Assembly: GCA_038526915.1 (NCBI GenBank)
Contig: JBCBGF010000001.1
Coordinates: 558,001 to 622,000 of the forward strand
Source: JBCBGF01 sp038526915
Lineage (GTDB): Bacteria > Pseudomonadota > Alphaproteobacteria > Rhodobacterales > Rhodobacteraceae
Reading direction: 5' to 3'
Length of the DNA stretch: 64,000 nucleotides
Below the pieces are notes generated by a model. It had not been told where the DNA came from. It did not search any database and saw nothing but the letters and a program-made list of their open reading frames with translations. The position numbers and the translations under genes were made by a program. Below, piece by piece: positions 34,503 to 43,828 of the stretch (position 1 is its first letter; every line of letters begins with the position of its first letter).

Positions 34503-36328
34503 TCAGCCGCCTCGTCAAAGCGCAGGAAGCCGCCCGACTGCCGCTGCCAGTACCGGGCATAGAGGCCGTCGCGCTGCAGCAACTCGCGGTGCGTCCCGAT
34601 CTCGCGAATATGACCGGCATCCAGAACGATGATCCGGTCCATCCGCGCAATCGTCGAAAGGCGGTGGGCGATGGCCAGCACGGTCTTGCCCTCCATCACA
34701 CGCTCCAAGGCCGCCTGGATCGAGGCTTCCACCTCGCTGTCCAAGGCACTCGTCGCCTCGTCCAGCACCAGGATCGGCGCGTCTTTCAATATCGCGCGGG
34801 CCAAGGCGATCCGCTGCCGCTGACCGCCCGACAGTTTCACGCCGCGCTCGCCCAGATGCGCGTCGAACCCTTCGCGGCCCTGGAAATCTTTGAGTTCTTC
34901 GATGAATTCCAATGCCTCTGCCCGCCGCGCGGCATCGATGATCGCGGCCTCATCGGCATCGGGCCGGCCGTAAAGGATGTTGTCACGGGCCGAGCGGTTG
35001 AACATCGCCGTTTCCTGCGTGACCGTGGCAATCGACCGGCGCAGACTTTCTTGCGTGACGTCCCGCACATCCTCGCCCGAAACCAGCACGCGCCCACCCT
35101 CCACGTCGTAAAGACGCAACAGCAGCGACACCATCGTGGATTTGCCCGCGCCCGAGGCACCGACAATCCCGATCTTTTCCCCCGGCGCGATCGTCAGGTT
35201 GATGTTTTCCACCCCGCCCGATGTCCGCCCATAGGCAAAATTCACGTCCTCGAACCGGATCTCTGGGCTTTCAACGACAAGCGCCTTCGCATCATCAGCG
35301 TCGGTCAGCTGATGGGCCGGCGTCAGCGTGCGCATCCCATCCTCGACCTCACCGATATTGGCGTAGAGCGTCATCAGCGTGAAGCTGACCCACCCCGTCA
35401 TCTGCGACAGACGCAGCGAAACCGCCCCCGTCGCGGCGATGTCGCCAGCCGAGATGAGGCCCTGCGACCAATACCACAACGCCCCGCCCACAAGGATCAG
35501 CGGCAAGAACCCGGCGAGCGTCATCAGCATGGCGCGGAAGGCCACCGAGATATAGCCGTATTCCAGCGTCCGGTCCCGCAGGCTCGACATCGCCTCAAGC
35601 GCCGCGCGGTCTTCATGATCGGCATGGGCGAACAGCTTGACCGTCTTGATGTTGGTGATCGTGTCCACCACTTGGCCCGTCACATTGGCCCGCGCCGCGG
35701 CGCGCGCCTTGGACCGGACACGAATGCGCGGCATGAAATAGCGGATCATCAGCAGATAGGCGACCATCCAGACAGCCACGAACAGCGAGATCCGAATGTC
35801 GACCGCACCCAGCAACAGGATCGCACCGACGACCGAGGCCAGTGCAAAGAACACCGTCTGCAACACCTCGACGGTCGAGTCTGTCAGTGCCCGCGCCGTC
35901 TGCATTTCCTTCTGCGAAATCCGCCCGGCATAGTCGTTGTCAAAGAACGTCACCGCTTGACCCAGCGTATAGCGGTGCAGACGCTGCAACGTCATGGTCA
36001 TCAGGTTCGGCGCAACGACGAGGTTCTGGAACAGGGCGTTCAGCCCGAATAGAACCGGTCGGATGACGAGGAAGAACACGACCGCAAAAATGATGATCCC
36101 GGTGGAACCCAGCCCGTTGCCGGGACCTGCCGACAACGCGGCATCGATCACCCAGCCCAGGATGATCGCGCCCATCACCTCCGCCACGCCGGCGGTGATC
36201 GACACGACGCTGCCCGCGGCCAAGGCCGGTGTGCTGCCGCGCAAGGCCCAGCCGATAAACCCGCGCAGGTTTTGCGGCGGCGGCCCATCGGCAGGGCGGA
36301 ACGCGTCGATCATATCGCTCGGTTTCAC
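34499..36328 (-). CDS. ABC exporter half-transporter (MsbA-like), second of a pair
   Basis: 609 residues: N-terminal six-helix transmembrane domain (about residues 30-340) and a C-terminal ATPase domain with Walker A GASGAGKST, signature LSGGQRQR, Walker B ILVLDEATSALD and the switch AIAHRLST. All catalytic motifs look intact. Its ATG overlaps the stop of the neighbouring ABC gene by 4 bp, and the pair are likely a heterodimer. Substrate unknown; MsbA-like proteins export lipids or drugs. Confidence 0.9.
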   Translation of the reverse strand: MKPSDMIDAFRPADGPPPQNLRGFIGWALRGSTPALAAGSVVSITAGVAEVMGAIILGWVIDAALSAGPGNGLGSTGIIIFAVVFFLVIRPVLFGLNALFQNLVVAPNLMTMTLQRLHRYTLGQAVTFFDNDYAGRISQKEMQTARALTDSTVEVLQTVFFALASVVGAILLLGAVDIRISLFVAVWMVAYLLMIRYFMPRIRVRSKARAAARANVTGQVVDTITNIKTVKLFAHADHEDRAALEAMSSLRDRTLEYGYISVAFRAMLMTLAGFLPLILVGGALWYWSQGLISAGDIAATGAVSLRLSQMTGWVSFTLMTLYANIGEVEDGMRTLTPAHQLTDADDAKALVVESPEIRFEDVNFAYGRTSGGVENINLTIAPGEKIGIVGASGAGKSTMVSLLLRLYDVEGGRVLVSGEDVRDVTQESLRRSIATVTQETAMFNRSARDNILYGRPDADEAAIIDAARRAEALEFIEELKDFQGREGFDAHLGERGVKLSGGQRQRIALARAILKDAPILVLDEATSALDSEVEASIQAALERVMEGKTVLAIAHRLSTIARMDRIIVLDAGHIREIGTHRELLQRDGLYARYWQRQSGGFLRFDEAAE

Positions 36329-38178
36329 TCTGCAGCCTCCGCGGTTCCGATGAAACCGCCCGACTGACGATCCCAGAACCTCGCATATAGCCCGCCACGG
36401 CCCAAAAGCTCGGCATGGCTGCCTTGTTCGGCGATCTTGCCATCATCCAGCACAAGGATGCGGTCCATCTTGGCAATGGTCGACAGGCGGTGCGCGATGG
36501 CGATCACCGTCTTGCCCTCCATCATCCCGTAAAGCGTGTCCTGAATTGCGGCCTCGACCTCGCTATCAAGCGCACTGGTTGCCTCGTCCAGCACCAGGAT
36601 CGGCGCGTCTTTCAGCATCACGCGTGCCAGCGCCACCCGCTGCCGCTGCCCACCCGACAGTTTCACACCGCGCTCACCCACCTGCGCCTCATATCCCTTG
36701 CGCCCCTGCGGGTCTTCGAGATCGAGAATGAACTCATGCGCCTCGGCCCGTTCGGCGGCGGCGAACACCTCCGCCTCGCTCGCCTCCGGGCGGCCGTAGA
36801 GGATGTTGTCGCGCACCGAGCGGTGCAGGAGGGAGCTGTCCTGCTGCACCATCCCGACAACGCGGCGCAGGCTTTCTTGTGTGACCTGCGTGATATCCTG
36901 ACCGTCGATCAATATGCGCCCGCCATCGGGGTCATAGAACCTCAACAGCAGCTTCACGAGGGTCGACTTCCCCGCGCCTGACCGCCCGATCAGCCCGATC
37001 TTTTCCCCAGGTTCGATCGTCAGGTCGATCTTGTCCAGGCCACCGCTTTCGCGCCCGTAGTGGTGGGTCAGCCCTTCGATTTCGATCCGGCCTTTGCTCA
37101 GCTCCAGCGGCTTGGCCTCCGACGCATCTACCAGGGTGATCGGCTGGGCAATCGTTTCCATCCCTTCGGCCACGATCCCGAGGTTGCGGAAGAACGAGGT
37201 CAGCGCCCACATGATCCAGCCGGTCATCGCACTGAGGCGCAAGGCCAACGCCGACGCCGCCGCCACGACGCCCACTGTCGCGCTGCCCCCGACCCACAGC
37301 CAGATGGCCCAGCCCACACAGCCCACGATCAGAAGCCCGTTCAGCGTGACCAGCGTAATGTCCATGATCGTGAACAGGCGCATCTCGTACTGGAACGTTG
37401 TCCGCGTGCGCTCAATGGCGTCGCGGGCATAGTCCAACTCGCGGTCATGGTGCGCGAACATCTTGACCGAATGGATGTTGGTGTAACTGTCCACCACGCG
37501 GCCCGTCACTTCGCTGCGCGCGTCCGATGCCGCCTGGCTCGCCGGGCCGATGCGGACCACTGTCCAGCGCACCAGCATCCCGTAAAGGAACACCCAGATC
37601 AGGAGCGGTACAGCCAGCCGCGGGTCAGCGTTTGACAGAAGGATCGCGGCGCCGACGAAATAGGCCAGCGCAAAGGCCACCGCGTCAAACACCTGAAACA
37701 CCGCTTCCCCGGCTGCTGGGGGCGTCTGCATGATGCGGTTGGCGATGCGACCGGCAAAGTCATTCTCAAACCATCCCACCGACTGGCGCAGCACATGCTT
37801 GTGTGCCCGCCACCGGATCAGTGTACCGAAGTTCGGCAGGATCGTGTTGTTGAGAAGCAGGACATCCAGCGCCTGCAGCACCGGGCGCAGGAACAGGAGG
37901 AACAGGGTGACGAGAATCAATTCGGTCCCGTGGGTCGCCCACAAATCCTCCGGCCCCGTTTCCGACAGAATGTCCACAAGCCGCCCCATATAGGCGATGA
38001 GCCATATTTCGACCGCCGCCACGACGATGGACATAAGGCCCGTCACCGTGAACACCCGCGCGAACGGACGGCAGTAGTCTCTCATAAACGGCCAGAGACG
38101 GGTCGGCGGCCTGTCGGTCTCCTCATACTTGACGTATGGGTCGACAAGATTTTCGAAGAAGCGGAACACGGGGGACAA
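36325..38178 (-). CDS. ABC exporter half-transporter (MsbA-like), first of a pair
   Basis: 617 residues, fused transmembrane and ATPase domains. Walker A GRSGAGKSTLVKLLL, signature LSGGQRQRVAL, Walker B ILVLDEATSALDSE and the His switch AIAHRLSTIAK are all canonical, so both sites of a putative heterodimer should hydrolyse ATP. First gene of a run continuing into the second exporter half, an RNA methyltransferase and the sodium channel, each joined by a 4-bp overlap or an 11-bp gap. Substrate unknown. Confidence 0.9.
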   Translation of the reverse strand: MSPVFRFFENLVDPYVKYEETDRPPTRLWPFMRDYCRPFARVFTVTGLMSIVVAAVEIWLIAYMGRLVDILSETGPEDLWATHGTELILVTLFLLFLRPVLQALDVLLLNNTILPNFGTLIRWRAHKHVLRQSVGWFENDFAGRIANRIMQTPPAAGEAVFQVFDAVAFALAYFVGAAILLSNADPRLAVPLLIWVFLYGMLVRWTVVRIGPASQAASDARSEVTGRVVDSYTNIHSVKMFAHHDRELDYARDAIERTRTTFQYEMRLFTIMDITLVTLNGLLIVGCVGWAIWLWVGGSATVGVVAAASALALRLSAMTGWIMWALTSFFRNLGIVAEGMETIAQPITLVDASEAKPLELSKGRIEIEGLTHHYGRESGGLDKIDLTIEPGEKIGLIGRSGAGKSTLVKLLLRFYDPDGGRILIDGQDITQVTQESLRRVVGMVQQDSSLLHRSVRDNILYGRPEASEAEVFAAAERAEAHEFILDLEDPQGRKGYEAQVGERGVKLSGGQRQRVALARVMLKDAPILVLDEATSALDSEVEAAIQDTLYGMMEGKTVIAIAHRLSTIAKMDRILVLDDGKIAEQGSHAELLGRGGLYARFWDRQSGGFIGTAEAAE

Positions 38179-38217
38179 AGCCTTTGCGCTATGCGCAGGG
38201 ATATAGCCTCTCTCGCG

Positions 38218-38802
38218 TCAGAGGAAAACCATCAAGGCAGAGGCGGCGAGAAGCGCGGCCATGATCCGCATGAAAATCGCCCAGGCGCGCGGTGCGGCCA
38301 GAAGATAAGACAGAAGGCTGCCCGCGAAGGACCAGAAGAGGCAGACAACCAGATTGATCCCGGAAAACGCGCTGGCCAAGCGTGCGGCCTCGGGCAGGGG
38401 GGCAAGGCCGATGCTGTACCCGCTGGAGGCCGCCAGAGCGACGGCCCAAATTTTCGGGTTGATCCACTGGAACAGGACCGCCTCGACAAAGGTGAACGGT
38501 CGGTCGCGTTCCTTTGCCTCGGGTTGGGTTGTCGCCATAAACAGCCTGTAGGCCATCCATAAGATCCACGCCGCCGCAGCGATCTTCAGGACCAGTTCCA
38601 ACCCAGGACGCGCTGCGAGCAATGCCCCGATGCCAAGGCCCGTCAGCGCGGCAATGATGCCCACACCCACGGCCACACCCAGCACATGGGGCAGAGTGCG
38701 TTGAAACCCAAAGCGCACGCCGCTGGCCGTCAGCAGGATCACATTGGGCCCCGGTGTGAAGAGCCCGGCAAAGACAAAAGCATAGAGCGGATCGAACGTC
38801 AT
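38218..38802 (-). CDS. LysE/RhtB family amino acid exporter
   Basis: 194 residues, about six transmembrane segments. It starts at the ATG of MTFDPLYAFVFAGLFTPGPN; the TPGPN motif in the first segment is typical of the family. A WINPKIW-like motif follows midway, as in RhtB proteins. The in-frame region upstream overlaps the CCA-enzyme gene and is not used. It is 31 bp downstream of that gene and 39 bp upstream of the ABC exporter operon, all on the minus strand. Substrate inferred as an amino acid or related metabolite. Confidence 0.87.
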   Translation of the reverse strand: MTFDPLYAFVFAGLFTPGPNVILLTASGVRFGFQRTLPHVLGVAVGVGIIAALTGLGIGALLAARPGLELVLKIAAAAWILWMAYRLFMATTQPEAKERDRPFTFVEAVLFQWINPKIWAVALAASSGYSIGLAPLPEAARLASAFSGINLVVCLFWSFAGSLLSYLLAAPRAWAIFMRIMAALLAASALMVFL

Positions 38803-38833
38803 CGCGGCCAAAGACACGAAACCGCGCGGAAGC

Positions 38834-40006
38834 TCAATCTTTGCGGGGGAGTTTCTTGAGAAGGGCGTCGCGGTCGAGCGAAAAGCCCGAGGCGATCCAG
38901 TCCGCCTCCAGCGCGCGCAGAGCATCGCCAATCTCGGCCCCGCGGAACTGCGCGCCCAGATCGCGCGCACGGACGGGAAAGATCGCGCTTGCGCCAGCCT
39001 CGGCGCGGGTGACGGTTGCCTCGGGCGCCGGGGTGCCAGTTGAGGCTGCGAGGAGAAGTGTCGCGTCGATCGCCGTTCTTGCGCCGTACCGATAGCCGAG
39101 TTCCTCGGTCGATGCACCCGAGCCCACGGCCGCCGTCAGATCCCCCAAGCGCCGCGCATCTTTCTTCGACATCCGCCAGCGCTCCACCACACCCTCACCA
39201 CCCAAGGCACTCAGCCGCCGGATCGGATCGGGGGGCAGGACGTGCTGCGCTTCCAGGTGGACGAGAGGCGCAAGTGCACGCGGGTCGGCCCCCGGCAGGA
39301 TCCGTGCAAGGGCCCCGCACTGCGCCATAACACCGACGCTTGGGGCCGGGTCGGCTGCGGACAAGAGCTTGAGCATCTCTGTCCCGACCCGCTCGGCCGA
39401 TAACCCGTCCAACCCCTCAAGGTTGCGCGCTATCGCATCCAGCGCCTGTGCGTCCGGCCCTGTATCTTCTGCCCCGTACCACGCGTGAAACCGAAAAAAC
39501 CGCAGGATCCGCAGGTAGTCCTCGCGGATGCGTGCGCTTGCGTCTTCGATGAACCGGATTTGCCGGTCCGCCAGATCGGCCATGCCGCCGCCCAGCGGAT
39601 CGACGACTAGGCCCTCGCCGGTGGCATAAAGCGCATTGATCGTGAAATCTCGCCGCAGCGCGTCCTCAGCAATGTCCGATGAGAACGCCACCGTCGCCCG
39701 CCGGCCGTCGGTTGCCACGTCTCGGCGAAAGGTGGTGACCTCATACCCCACGCGGTCGGACACGACCGTGACTGTGCCGTGGTCGATGCCCGTGGGCACC
39801 GGGTTCAGTTCCGCGACCTCGGCCATGCGCATCACATCGCGCGGCAAGGCATCCGTCGCCAGATCCACATCCGCAACCGGCGCACCGATCAGCGCATTGC
39901 GGACACAACCACCCACGAAAAACACCTGATGACCCTCAGCCGACAACGCATCCACCACCGCCCGTGTCGCCGGGCGCGTGATCCAGTCCGCGGTGATGCG
40001 CGTCAC
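38834..40006 (-). CDS. cca: CCA tRNA nucleotidyltransferase / polynucleotide adenylyltransferase-type
   Basis: Adds or repairs the 3' CCA of tRNA. 390 residues. Class II nucleotidyltransferase signatures: VFFVGGCVRNALIGAPVADVDLATDA (G-G-x-V-R and the D-x-D metal site), ALRRDFTINALY, and RIREDYLRILRFFRFHAWYG. The start is a GTG that overlaps the stop of the NUDIX gene upstream in GTGA. Alphaproteobacterial copies of this shorter class are often full CCA enzymes, but an A-adding enzyme cannot be excluded. Confidence 0.93.
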   Translation of the reverse strand: MTRITADWITRPATRAVVDALSAEGHQVFFVGGCVRNALIGAPVADVDLATDALPRDVMRMAEVAELNPVPTGIDHGTVTVVSDRVGYEVTTFRRDVATDGRRATVAFSSDIAEDALRRDFTINALYATGEGLVVDPLGGGMADLADRQIRFIEDASARIREDYLRILRFFRFHAWYGAEDTGPDAQALDAIARNLEGLDGLSAERVGTEMLKLLSAADPAPSVGVMAQCGALARILPGADPRALAPLVHLEAQHVLPPDPIRRLSALGGEGVVERWRMSKKDARRLGDLTAAVGSGASTEELGYRYGARTAIDATLLLAASTGTPAPEATVTRAEAGASAIFPVRARDLGAQFRGAEIGDALRALEADWIASGFSLDRDALLKKLPRKD

Positions 40007-40605
40007 GCTTGCATCCGATCGGCCAGACCACGCAGCATCCGCGCGGTCGCACCCCAGATGTAATAGGGCCCCCACGGCACGGTGTAATAGTGCCGCCGCA
40101 CCCCGCGCCAGCGACGACCCTCGATCCGGAAATTTGCGGGATCTGTCACGTGGTCGAATGGTGCGCGGAACACCTCCTCCACTTCCCCAGGCTCTGGGCG
40201 GATGTCGAATGTGCCATCGATCCAGCCAACCACAGGCGTGACGCGAAACCCGGTGACGGTCTCATGCGCGGGCAAATGGCCCAGAACAGTCACGTTTGCC
40301 CGTGGCAGACCGATCTCCTCCTCCGCCTCACGAAGCGCCGCGTCTGTCACATCCGCATCGCTCGGATCCACCTTGCCACCCGGAAACGCGATTTGGCCCG
40401 GGTGGTGTTTCAGGCGTGAGGATCGCTTGGTCAGCAAAATACTGTGCCGACCGCCGGTGTCCTGAACCGCAATCAAGACACCGGCGTCGCGCAATACCCG
40501 CCCTTCTGGCAAGACGACATCGGGGTTCAGATCGAAATCCGACGACCCGCCTCCCGATTGTGCCAAAGCCCGCATCAGGCGATCGCGCGTGTCAGCTGCC
40601 GTCAT
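40003..40605 (-). CDS. CoA pyrophosphatase-type NUDIX hydrolase
   Basis: 200 residues from the ATG of MTAADTRDRLMRAL. It carries the coenzyme-A NUDIX signature (LLTKRSSRLKHHPGQIAFPG) directly before the NUDIX box (GKVDPSDADVTDAALREAEEEIGL, given here as its key residues G, REAEEEIG). Likely hydrolyses CoA or its oxidised forms to 4'-phosphopantetheine and 3',5'-ADP. It overlaps hslO upstream by 14 bp and the CCA gene downstream by 4 bp: one operon. Confidence 0.9.
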   Translation of the reverse strand: MTAADTRDRLMRALAQSGGGSSDFDLNPDVVLPEGRVLRDAGVLIAVQDTGGRHSILLTKRSSRLKHHPGQIAFPGGKVDPSDADVTDAALREAEEEIGLPRANVTVLGHLPAHETVTGFRVTPVVGWIDGTFDIRPEPGEVEEVFRAPFDHVTDPANFRIEGRRWRGVRRHYYTVPWGPYYIWGATARMLRGLADRMQA

Positions 40606-41590
40606 CGGCGCTCTCCGTCGCCTCAAAACCAAGGGTGCGCGGGTCGAACTCGTAATGCGCACCGCAGAACTGACAATCGGCCGTCACGATACCTTCGTCG
40701 GTCGTCATATGGGCGATGTCCTTGGCCGAATAGATCGACAGGCTTTGCCGCACGCGATCCGCCGAACAGGTGCACCCGAAGGACACCGCCTGCGGATCGA
40801 ACACCCGCGGTGCCTCTTCATGGAACAACCGCACAAGCAAATCCGTGGGGTGGACCGACGGCCCCACAAGCTCCAAATCTTCTACCGTATTGAGCAGCAG
40901 ATTGGCCCGCGTCCAGTTCTCCAACTCTTCGGCATCCAGAACATCGGCGGCCTGCAATAGACCGTCATCGCCGGACCCGCCACCGGTCGCAAAGGGCGAG
41001 GCTTCGGGCATGTGCTGCAGCATAACGCCGCCTGCCCGCCATCCCTCAGCACCGCTTGCTAGGGTCGATTTGCCAAAGCTGAGCGCAAAGCGCGTAGGCA
41101 ACTGTTCGGATTGCGCGAAATACGTCTCGGCACAGGCTGCGAGCGATCCGCCGGCGATGGGTGTGATCCCCTGATAGGGCACCATGTCCTGACCCTGATC
41201 AATCAGCACGGCGAAGTAGCCTTTGCCGATCTGTGAAAACGGGTCTGCGCTGGTGTCCAGGCGTGCGTCATCAAAGCTTGCATAGGCCCGGATATGCGCC
41301 GGCTGTCCTTCGGCCTTGGGCGCGAAGTAATCGGTCGCGATCAAACGCGCGGGCCCATCGCCGCGCACCTGCAACGACAGTTTCCAGCGCAGTTTCATCG
41401 TCTGGCCGATCAGCGCGGTCAGCAGCGCCGCCTCGGCAACCAGGGCCTCGATCGGTGCGGGATAGTCGTGCTGTGACAGGATCGTGTCCAACGCCCCGTC
41501 AAGGCGCGCGACCCGGCCCCGGATGTCGGAGCGGTCGAGTTGAAACGGGAGAACGGTATCGTCCCAAGCGATCTGAGAGCCAAGTGTCAT
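40592..41590 (-). CDS. hslO: Redox-regulated chaperone Hsp33
   Basis: Cytosolic holdase activated by oxidation. 332 residues from the ATG of MTLGSQIAWDDT. The C-terminal zinc/redox switch is present as FGCTCSADR and CQFCGAHYEFD (C-x-C and C-x-x-C). The N-terminal domain has AEAALLTALIGQTMKLRWKLSLQ and GKGYFAVLIDQG, typical of Hsp33. The in-frame extension upstream overlaps the divergent NUDIX gene and is rejected. First gene of hslO-NUDIX-cca. Confidence 0.95.
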   Translation of the reverse strand: MTLGSQIAWDDTVLPFQLDRSDIRGRVARLDGALDTILSQHDYPAPIEALVAEAALLTALIGQTMKLRWKLSLQVRGDGPARLIATDYFAPKAEGQPAHIRAYASFDDARLDTSADPFSQIGKGYFAVLIDQGQDMVPYQGITPIAGGSLAACAETYFAQSEQLPTRFALSFGKSTLASGAEGWRAGGVMLQHMPEASPFATGGGSGDDGLLQAADVLDAEELENWTRANLLLNTVEDLELVGPSVHPTDLLVRLFHEEAPRVFDPQAVSFGCTCSADRVRQSLSIYSAKDIAHMTTDEGIVTADCQFCGAHYEFDPRTLGFEATESADDGS

Positions 41591-41662
41591 GGGGGTTTCC
41601 TTGCGGGGGCCAAATTGGCATACCGCGACTATATAGGGACAGGGCGCGAGGGTCCAAGGCAC

Positions 41663-42100
41663 GTGATCAGACGGTGGGGCGAGACGGTCAAACCCGGTAT
41701 GCGGTACACGCAACGCCCGGGCGCCTATGCGGTGCTAACGCGGGGGGACGATGTTCTGCTGACCCACCAGGCCGAGCCGATCCCCGAATTTCAGTTGCCC
41801 GGCGGCGGCATTGATCCCGGTGAGTCGCCACTGACGGCACTCCATCGCGAAGTCATGGAAGAAACCGGCTGGCGGATCGCGCAGGTCCGCCGCCTCGGCG
41901 CGTTTCGCCGGTTCACCTATATGCCAGAATACGAACTGTGGGCTGAAAAGCTCTGCCACATCTATCTGGCCCGCCCCACCCTCCGCCACGGCGCGCCGAC
42001 TGAGCCTGGCCACGCCGCCGTCTGGATGCCGGGGGACCTGGCCATAGATGTGATCGCCAATGACGGCGACCGGGCTTTTCTGGAAACCCTATTCGGTTAG
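41663..42100 (+). CDS. NUDIX hydrolase
   Basis: 145 residues with a complete NUDIX box (G-x5-E-x7-REVMEETGW: GIDPGESPLTALHREVMEE then TGW). I favour the GTG start at 41663 (VIRRWGETV), because related proteins begin with an IRR-like motif; an ATG at 41699 is the alternative. Divergent from hslO with about 70 bp between start codons. The substrate is not predictable. The 3' end overlaps the convergent phosphatase gene by 12 bp. Confidence 0.85.
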   Translation: MIRRWGETVKPGMRYTQRPGAYAVLTRGDDVLLTHQAEPIPEFQLPGGGIDPGESPLTALHREVMEETGWRIAQVRRLGAFRRFTYMPEYELWAEKLCHIYLARPTLRHGAPTEPGHAAVWMPGDLAIDVIANDGDRAFLETLFG

Positions 42101-43375
42101 CGGCTGTCCGTTGTATTCAAGCAGGATCGCTGAAATATCGTCTGTCTGTTCGCTGCTTTTGGAGTAGTCGGACAGGTCCCAGGTCAAGGCGTCGAGGAAA
42201 TCGGGCCCGCGCAAGGCCGCGCTGCGCTGGACCAAACCCTCCAACCCGGCCTCGCCGATCATCGTGCCGGATTTGTCGGCGCATTCGGTGATCCCGTCGG
42301 AATAGACCAGCACCCGGTCCCCGGGCGACAGCGCCAATTCGCGCGCCTGATAGCGGGCCTGGGGCAACAGGCCCACAGGCAAGCCACCGTCACCTTGGAA
42401 AGATGTCTGCCCGTCCGCGCTTTGGACAATCGGGCTGGGGTGGCCCGCCTGGCAATAACGCACCTGTCCCGTGCGCAGATTGCAATCGGCAATCAACATC
42501 GTGCAGTAGAGATCAGTGTCAAAATCTTCCAGGATGATGCGGTTGAACTCGGCACAGATATCGTCGACCGCGCGCATGCTGTAGAGACCCAGTTCATCAA
42601 TCTCAAGCGCCACATTGCGGTCAGGGTTGGCCCCCGACAGCAATCCCGCCAGACGGGCCGTCATCAACGCAGACGCAATGCCGTGCCCGGACACGTCGAT
42701 GGCATAAAGGCCGATCCGCGTATCGCTGACCCGGAAAGCCCCCACCAGATCGCCCCCCACATGCCCGCTTGGCCGCAGGACGAGCGAGACGTCCGCACCG
42801 AGGAATGATAGGAATTCTTCGGGGACAAGGGATTGCTGCAGATGACGCGCTTCGACCAGGTCCCGCGCGATGCCGTCATAGACCTTCTGCAACTCCCCCA
42901 GCGTATCACCCAACAGACGGTTTTTCTCAGACAGCTCACGCTCCACCGCGATGAGCCGTTCCCCCGCCGCGATCCGCGCCTCCAACTCAGCGGTGTTCAC
43001 GGGCTTCGTCAGAAAGTCATCCGCGCCCGATGACAGACCCGTGGCCACATCCTCACGCCCGGTCTTTGACGTCAGCAGAATGAAGTAGACATACCGATCG
43101 CTGTTCTCAGACCGGAACGCCCGGCAAAAATCGAGGCCCGACATCTCGGGCATGACCCAATCGCTCAGGATAAGGTCGACCGGTGTCTCTCTGAGGATTT
43201 CCAGTGCTTCCTGCCCCGATGTCGCCGTCACAACCTCGTACCAGCGGCGCCGCAGGATGCGCGACACCAGGTCCAGTTGTGCCGGACTGTCGTCGACCAC
43301 CAGCACACGCTGGATCGCACCTTCCTTGTCCAGTGCCTCAGTCGATGCTTCGGGGGAACGCAGCGGGTTGGCCAT
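42089..43375 (-). CDS. Response regulator with PP2C/SpoIIE-type serine phosphatase output (RsbU-like)
   Basis: 428 residues in three parts. Receiver domain (about residues 22-140) has LVVDDSPAQLDLV, the phospho-acceptor Asp in DLILSDWVMPEMSG, and LTSKTG with the conserved Thr/Lys. A helical linker (about 145-190) follows. The PP2C/SpoIIE domain (about 200-428) has GHVGGDLVGAF, IDVSGHGIASALM, GLPVGLLP, DRVLVYSDGITE and TDDISAILLEY. It likely dephosphorylates an anti-sigma antagonist in a partner-switch stress pathway. Faces an Hpt gene, its probable phosphodonor. No anti-sigma gene is seen nearby. Confidence 0.92.
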   Translation of the reverse strand: MANPLRSPEASTEALDKEGAIQRVLVVDDSPAQLDLVSRILRRRWYEVVTATSGQEALEILRETPVDLILSDWVMPEMSGLDFCRAFRSENSDRYVYFILLTSKTGREDVATGLSSGADDFLTKPVNTAELEARIAAGERLIAVERELSEKNRLLGDTLGELQKVYDGIARDLVEARHLQQSLVPEEFLSFLGADVSLVLRPSGHVGGDLVGAFRVSDTRIGLYAIDVSGHGIASALMTARLAGLLSGANPDRNVALEIDELGLYSMRAVDDICAEFNRIILEDFDTDLYCTMLIADCNLRTGQVRYCQAGHPSPIVQSADGQTSFQGDGGLPVGLLPQARYQARELALSPGDRVLVYSDGITECADKSGTMIGEAGLEGLVQRSAALRGPDFLDALTWDLSDYSKSSEQTDDISAILLEYNGQPLTE

Positions 43376-43480
43376 TACGCAAAGGGATCCTTGTCACATT
43401 CTGGGCCGTTCTGGGGGCAAGAGCCTTAAGATGGCGTGAAAGCCTGCATCTTAAGTTTTGCGCCCCCGGGCATTTACGCT

Positions 43481-43828
43481 ATGGCAACCGCCCTGTTCCC
43501 AGATAGCGCCATGGGTGATGACGAACTGATCAGTTGGGATCGCGTGAACGAGCTTCGTGATGAGGTTGGTGCCGAGGATTTCGATGAAATCCGCGATCTG
43601 TTTTTGGCCGAGGTGGACGACACACTGCATCGTCTGGCGGACGCACGGCCAAGCGCAAATGACTTTCACGCTTTGCGTGGCTCTGCGCTGAACCTCGGTA
43701 TGGCGGCGCTTGCACGCCATTGCCGCGCGGCGGAACATGCGTTGAAGGAGGGCGGCGACGCCCCTGACATGGCCGCCATTGCCGAGGTGTTCCGCCAATC
43801 CCGCGCGCGCCTCGCCGATGGGCCCTAG
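43481..43828 (+). CDS. Hpt (histidine phosphotransfer) domain protein
   Basis: About 115 residues, essentially one Hpt helical bundle. The phospho-accepting His is in FHALRGSALNLGMAALARHC (H-x-L-x-GSA). The start is uncertain: ATGs at 43481 and 43511 and a GTG at 43436 are all in frame. Head-to-head with the receiver-phosphatase gene, about 105 bp between starts, so it probably passes phosphate to that receiver. The TAG stop overlaps the ilvA stop in a shared CTAG. Confidence 0.83.
   Translation: MATALFPDSAMGDDELISWDRVNELRDEVGAEDFDEIRDLFLAEVDDTLHRLADARPSANDFHALRGSALNLGMAALARHCRAAEHALKEGGDAPDMAAIAEVFRQSRARLADGP

Noticed and set aside
34355..36052. Plus-strand open frame across the ABC exporter gene
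   Set aside because: Shadow of a canonical ABC ATPase on the other strand; composition is Arg/His/Gln-rich and low in hydrophobic blocks.
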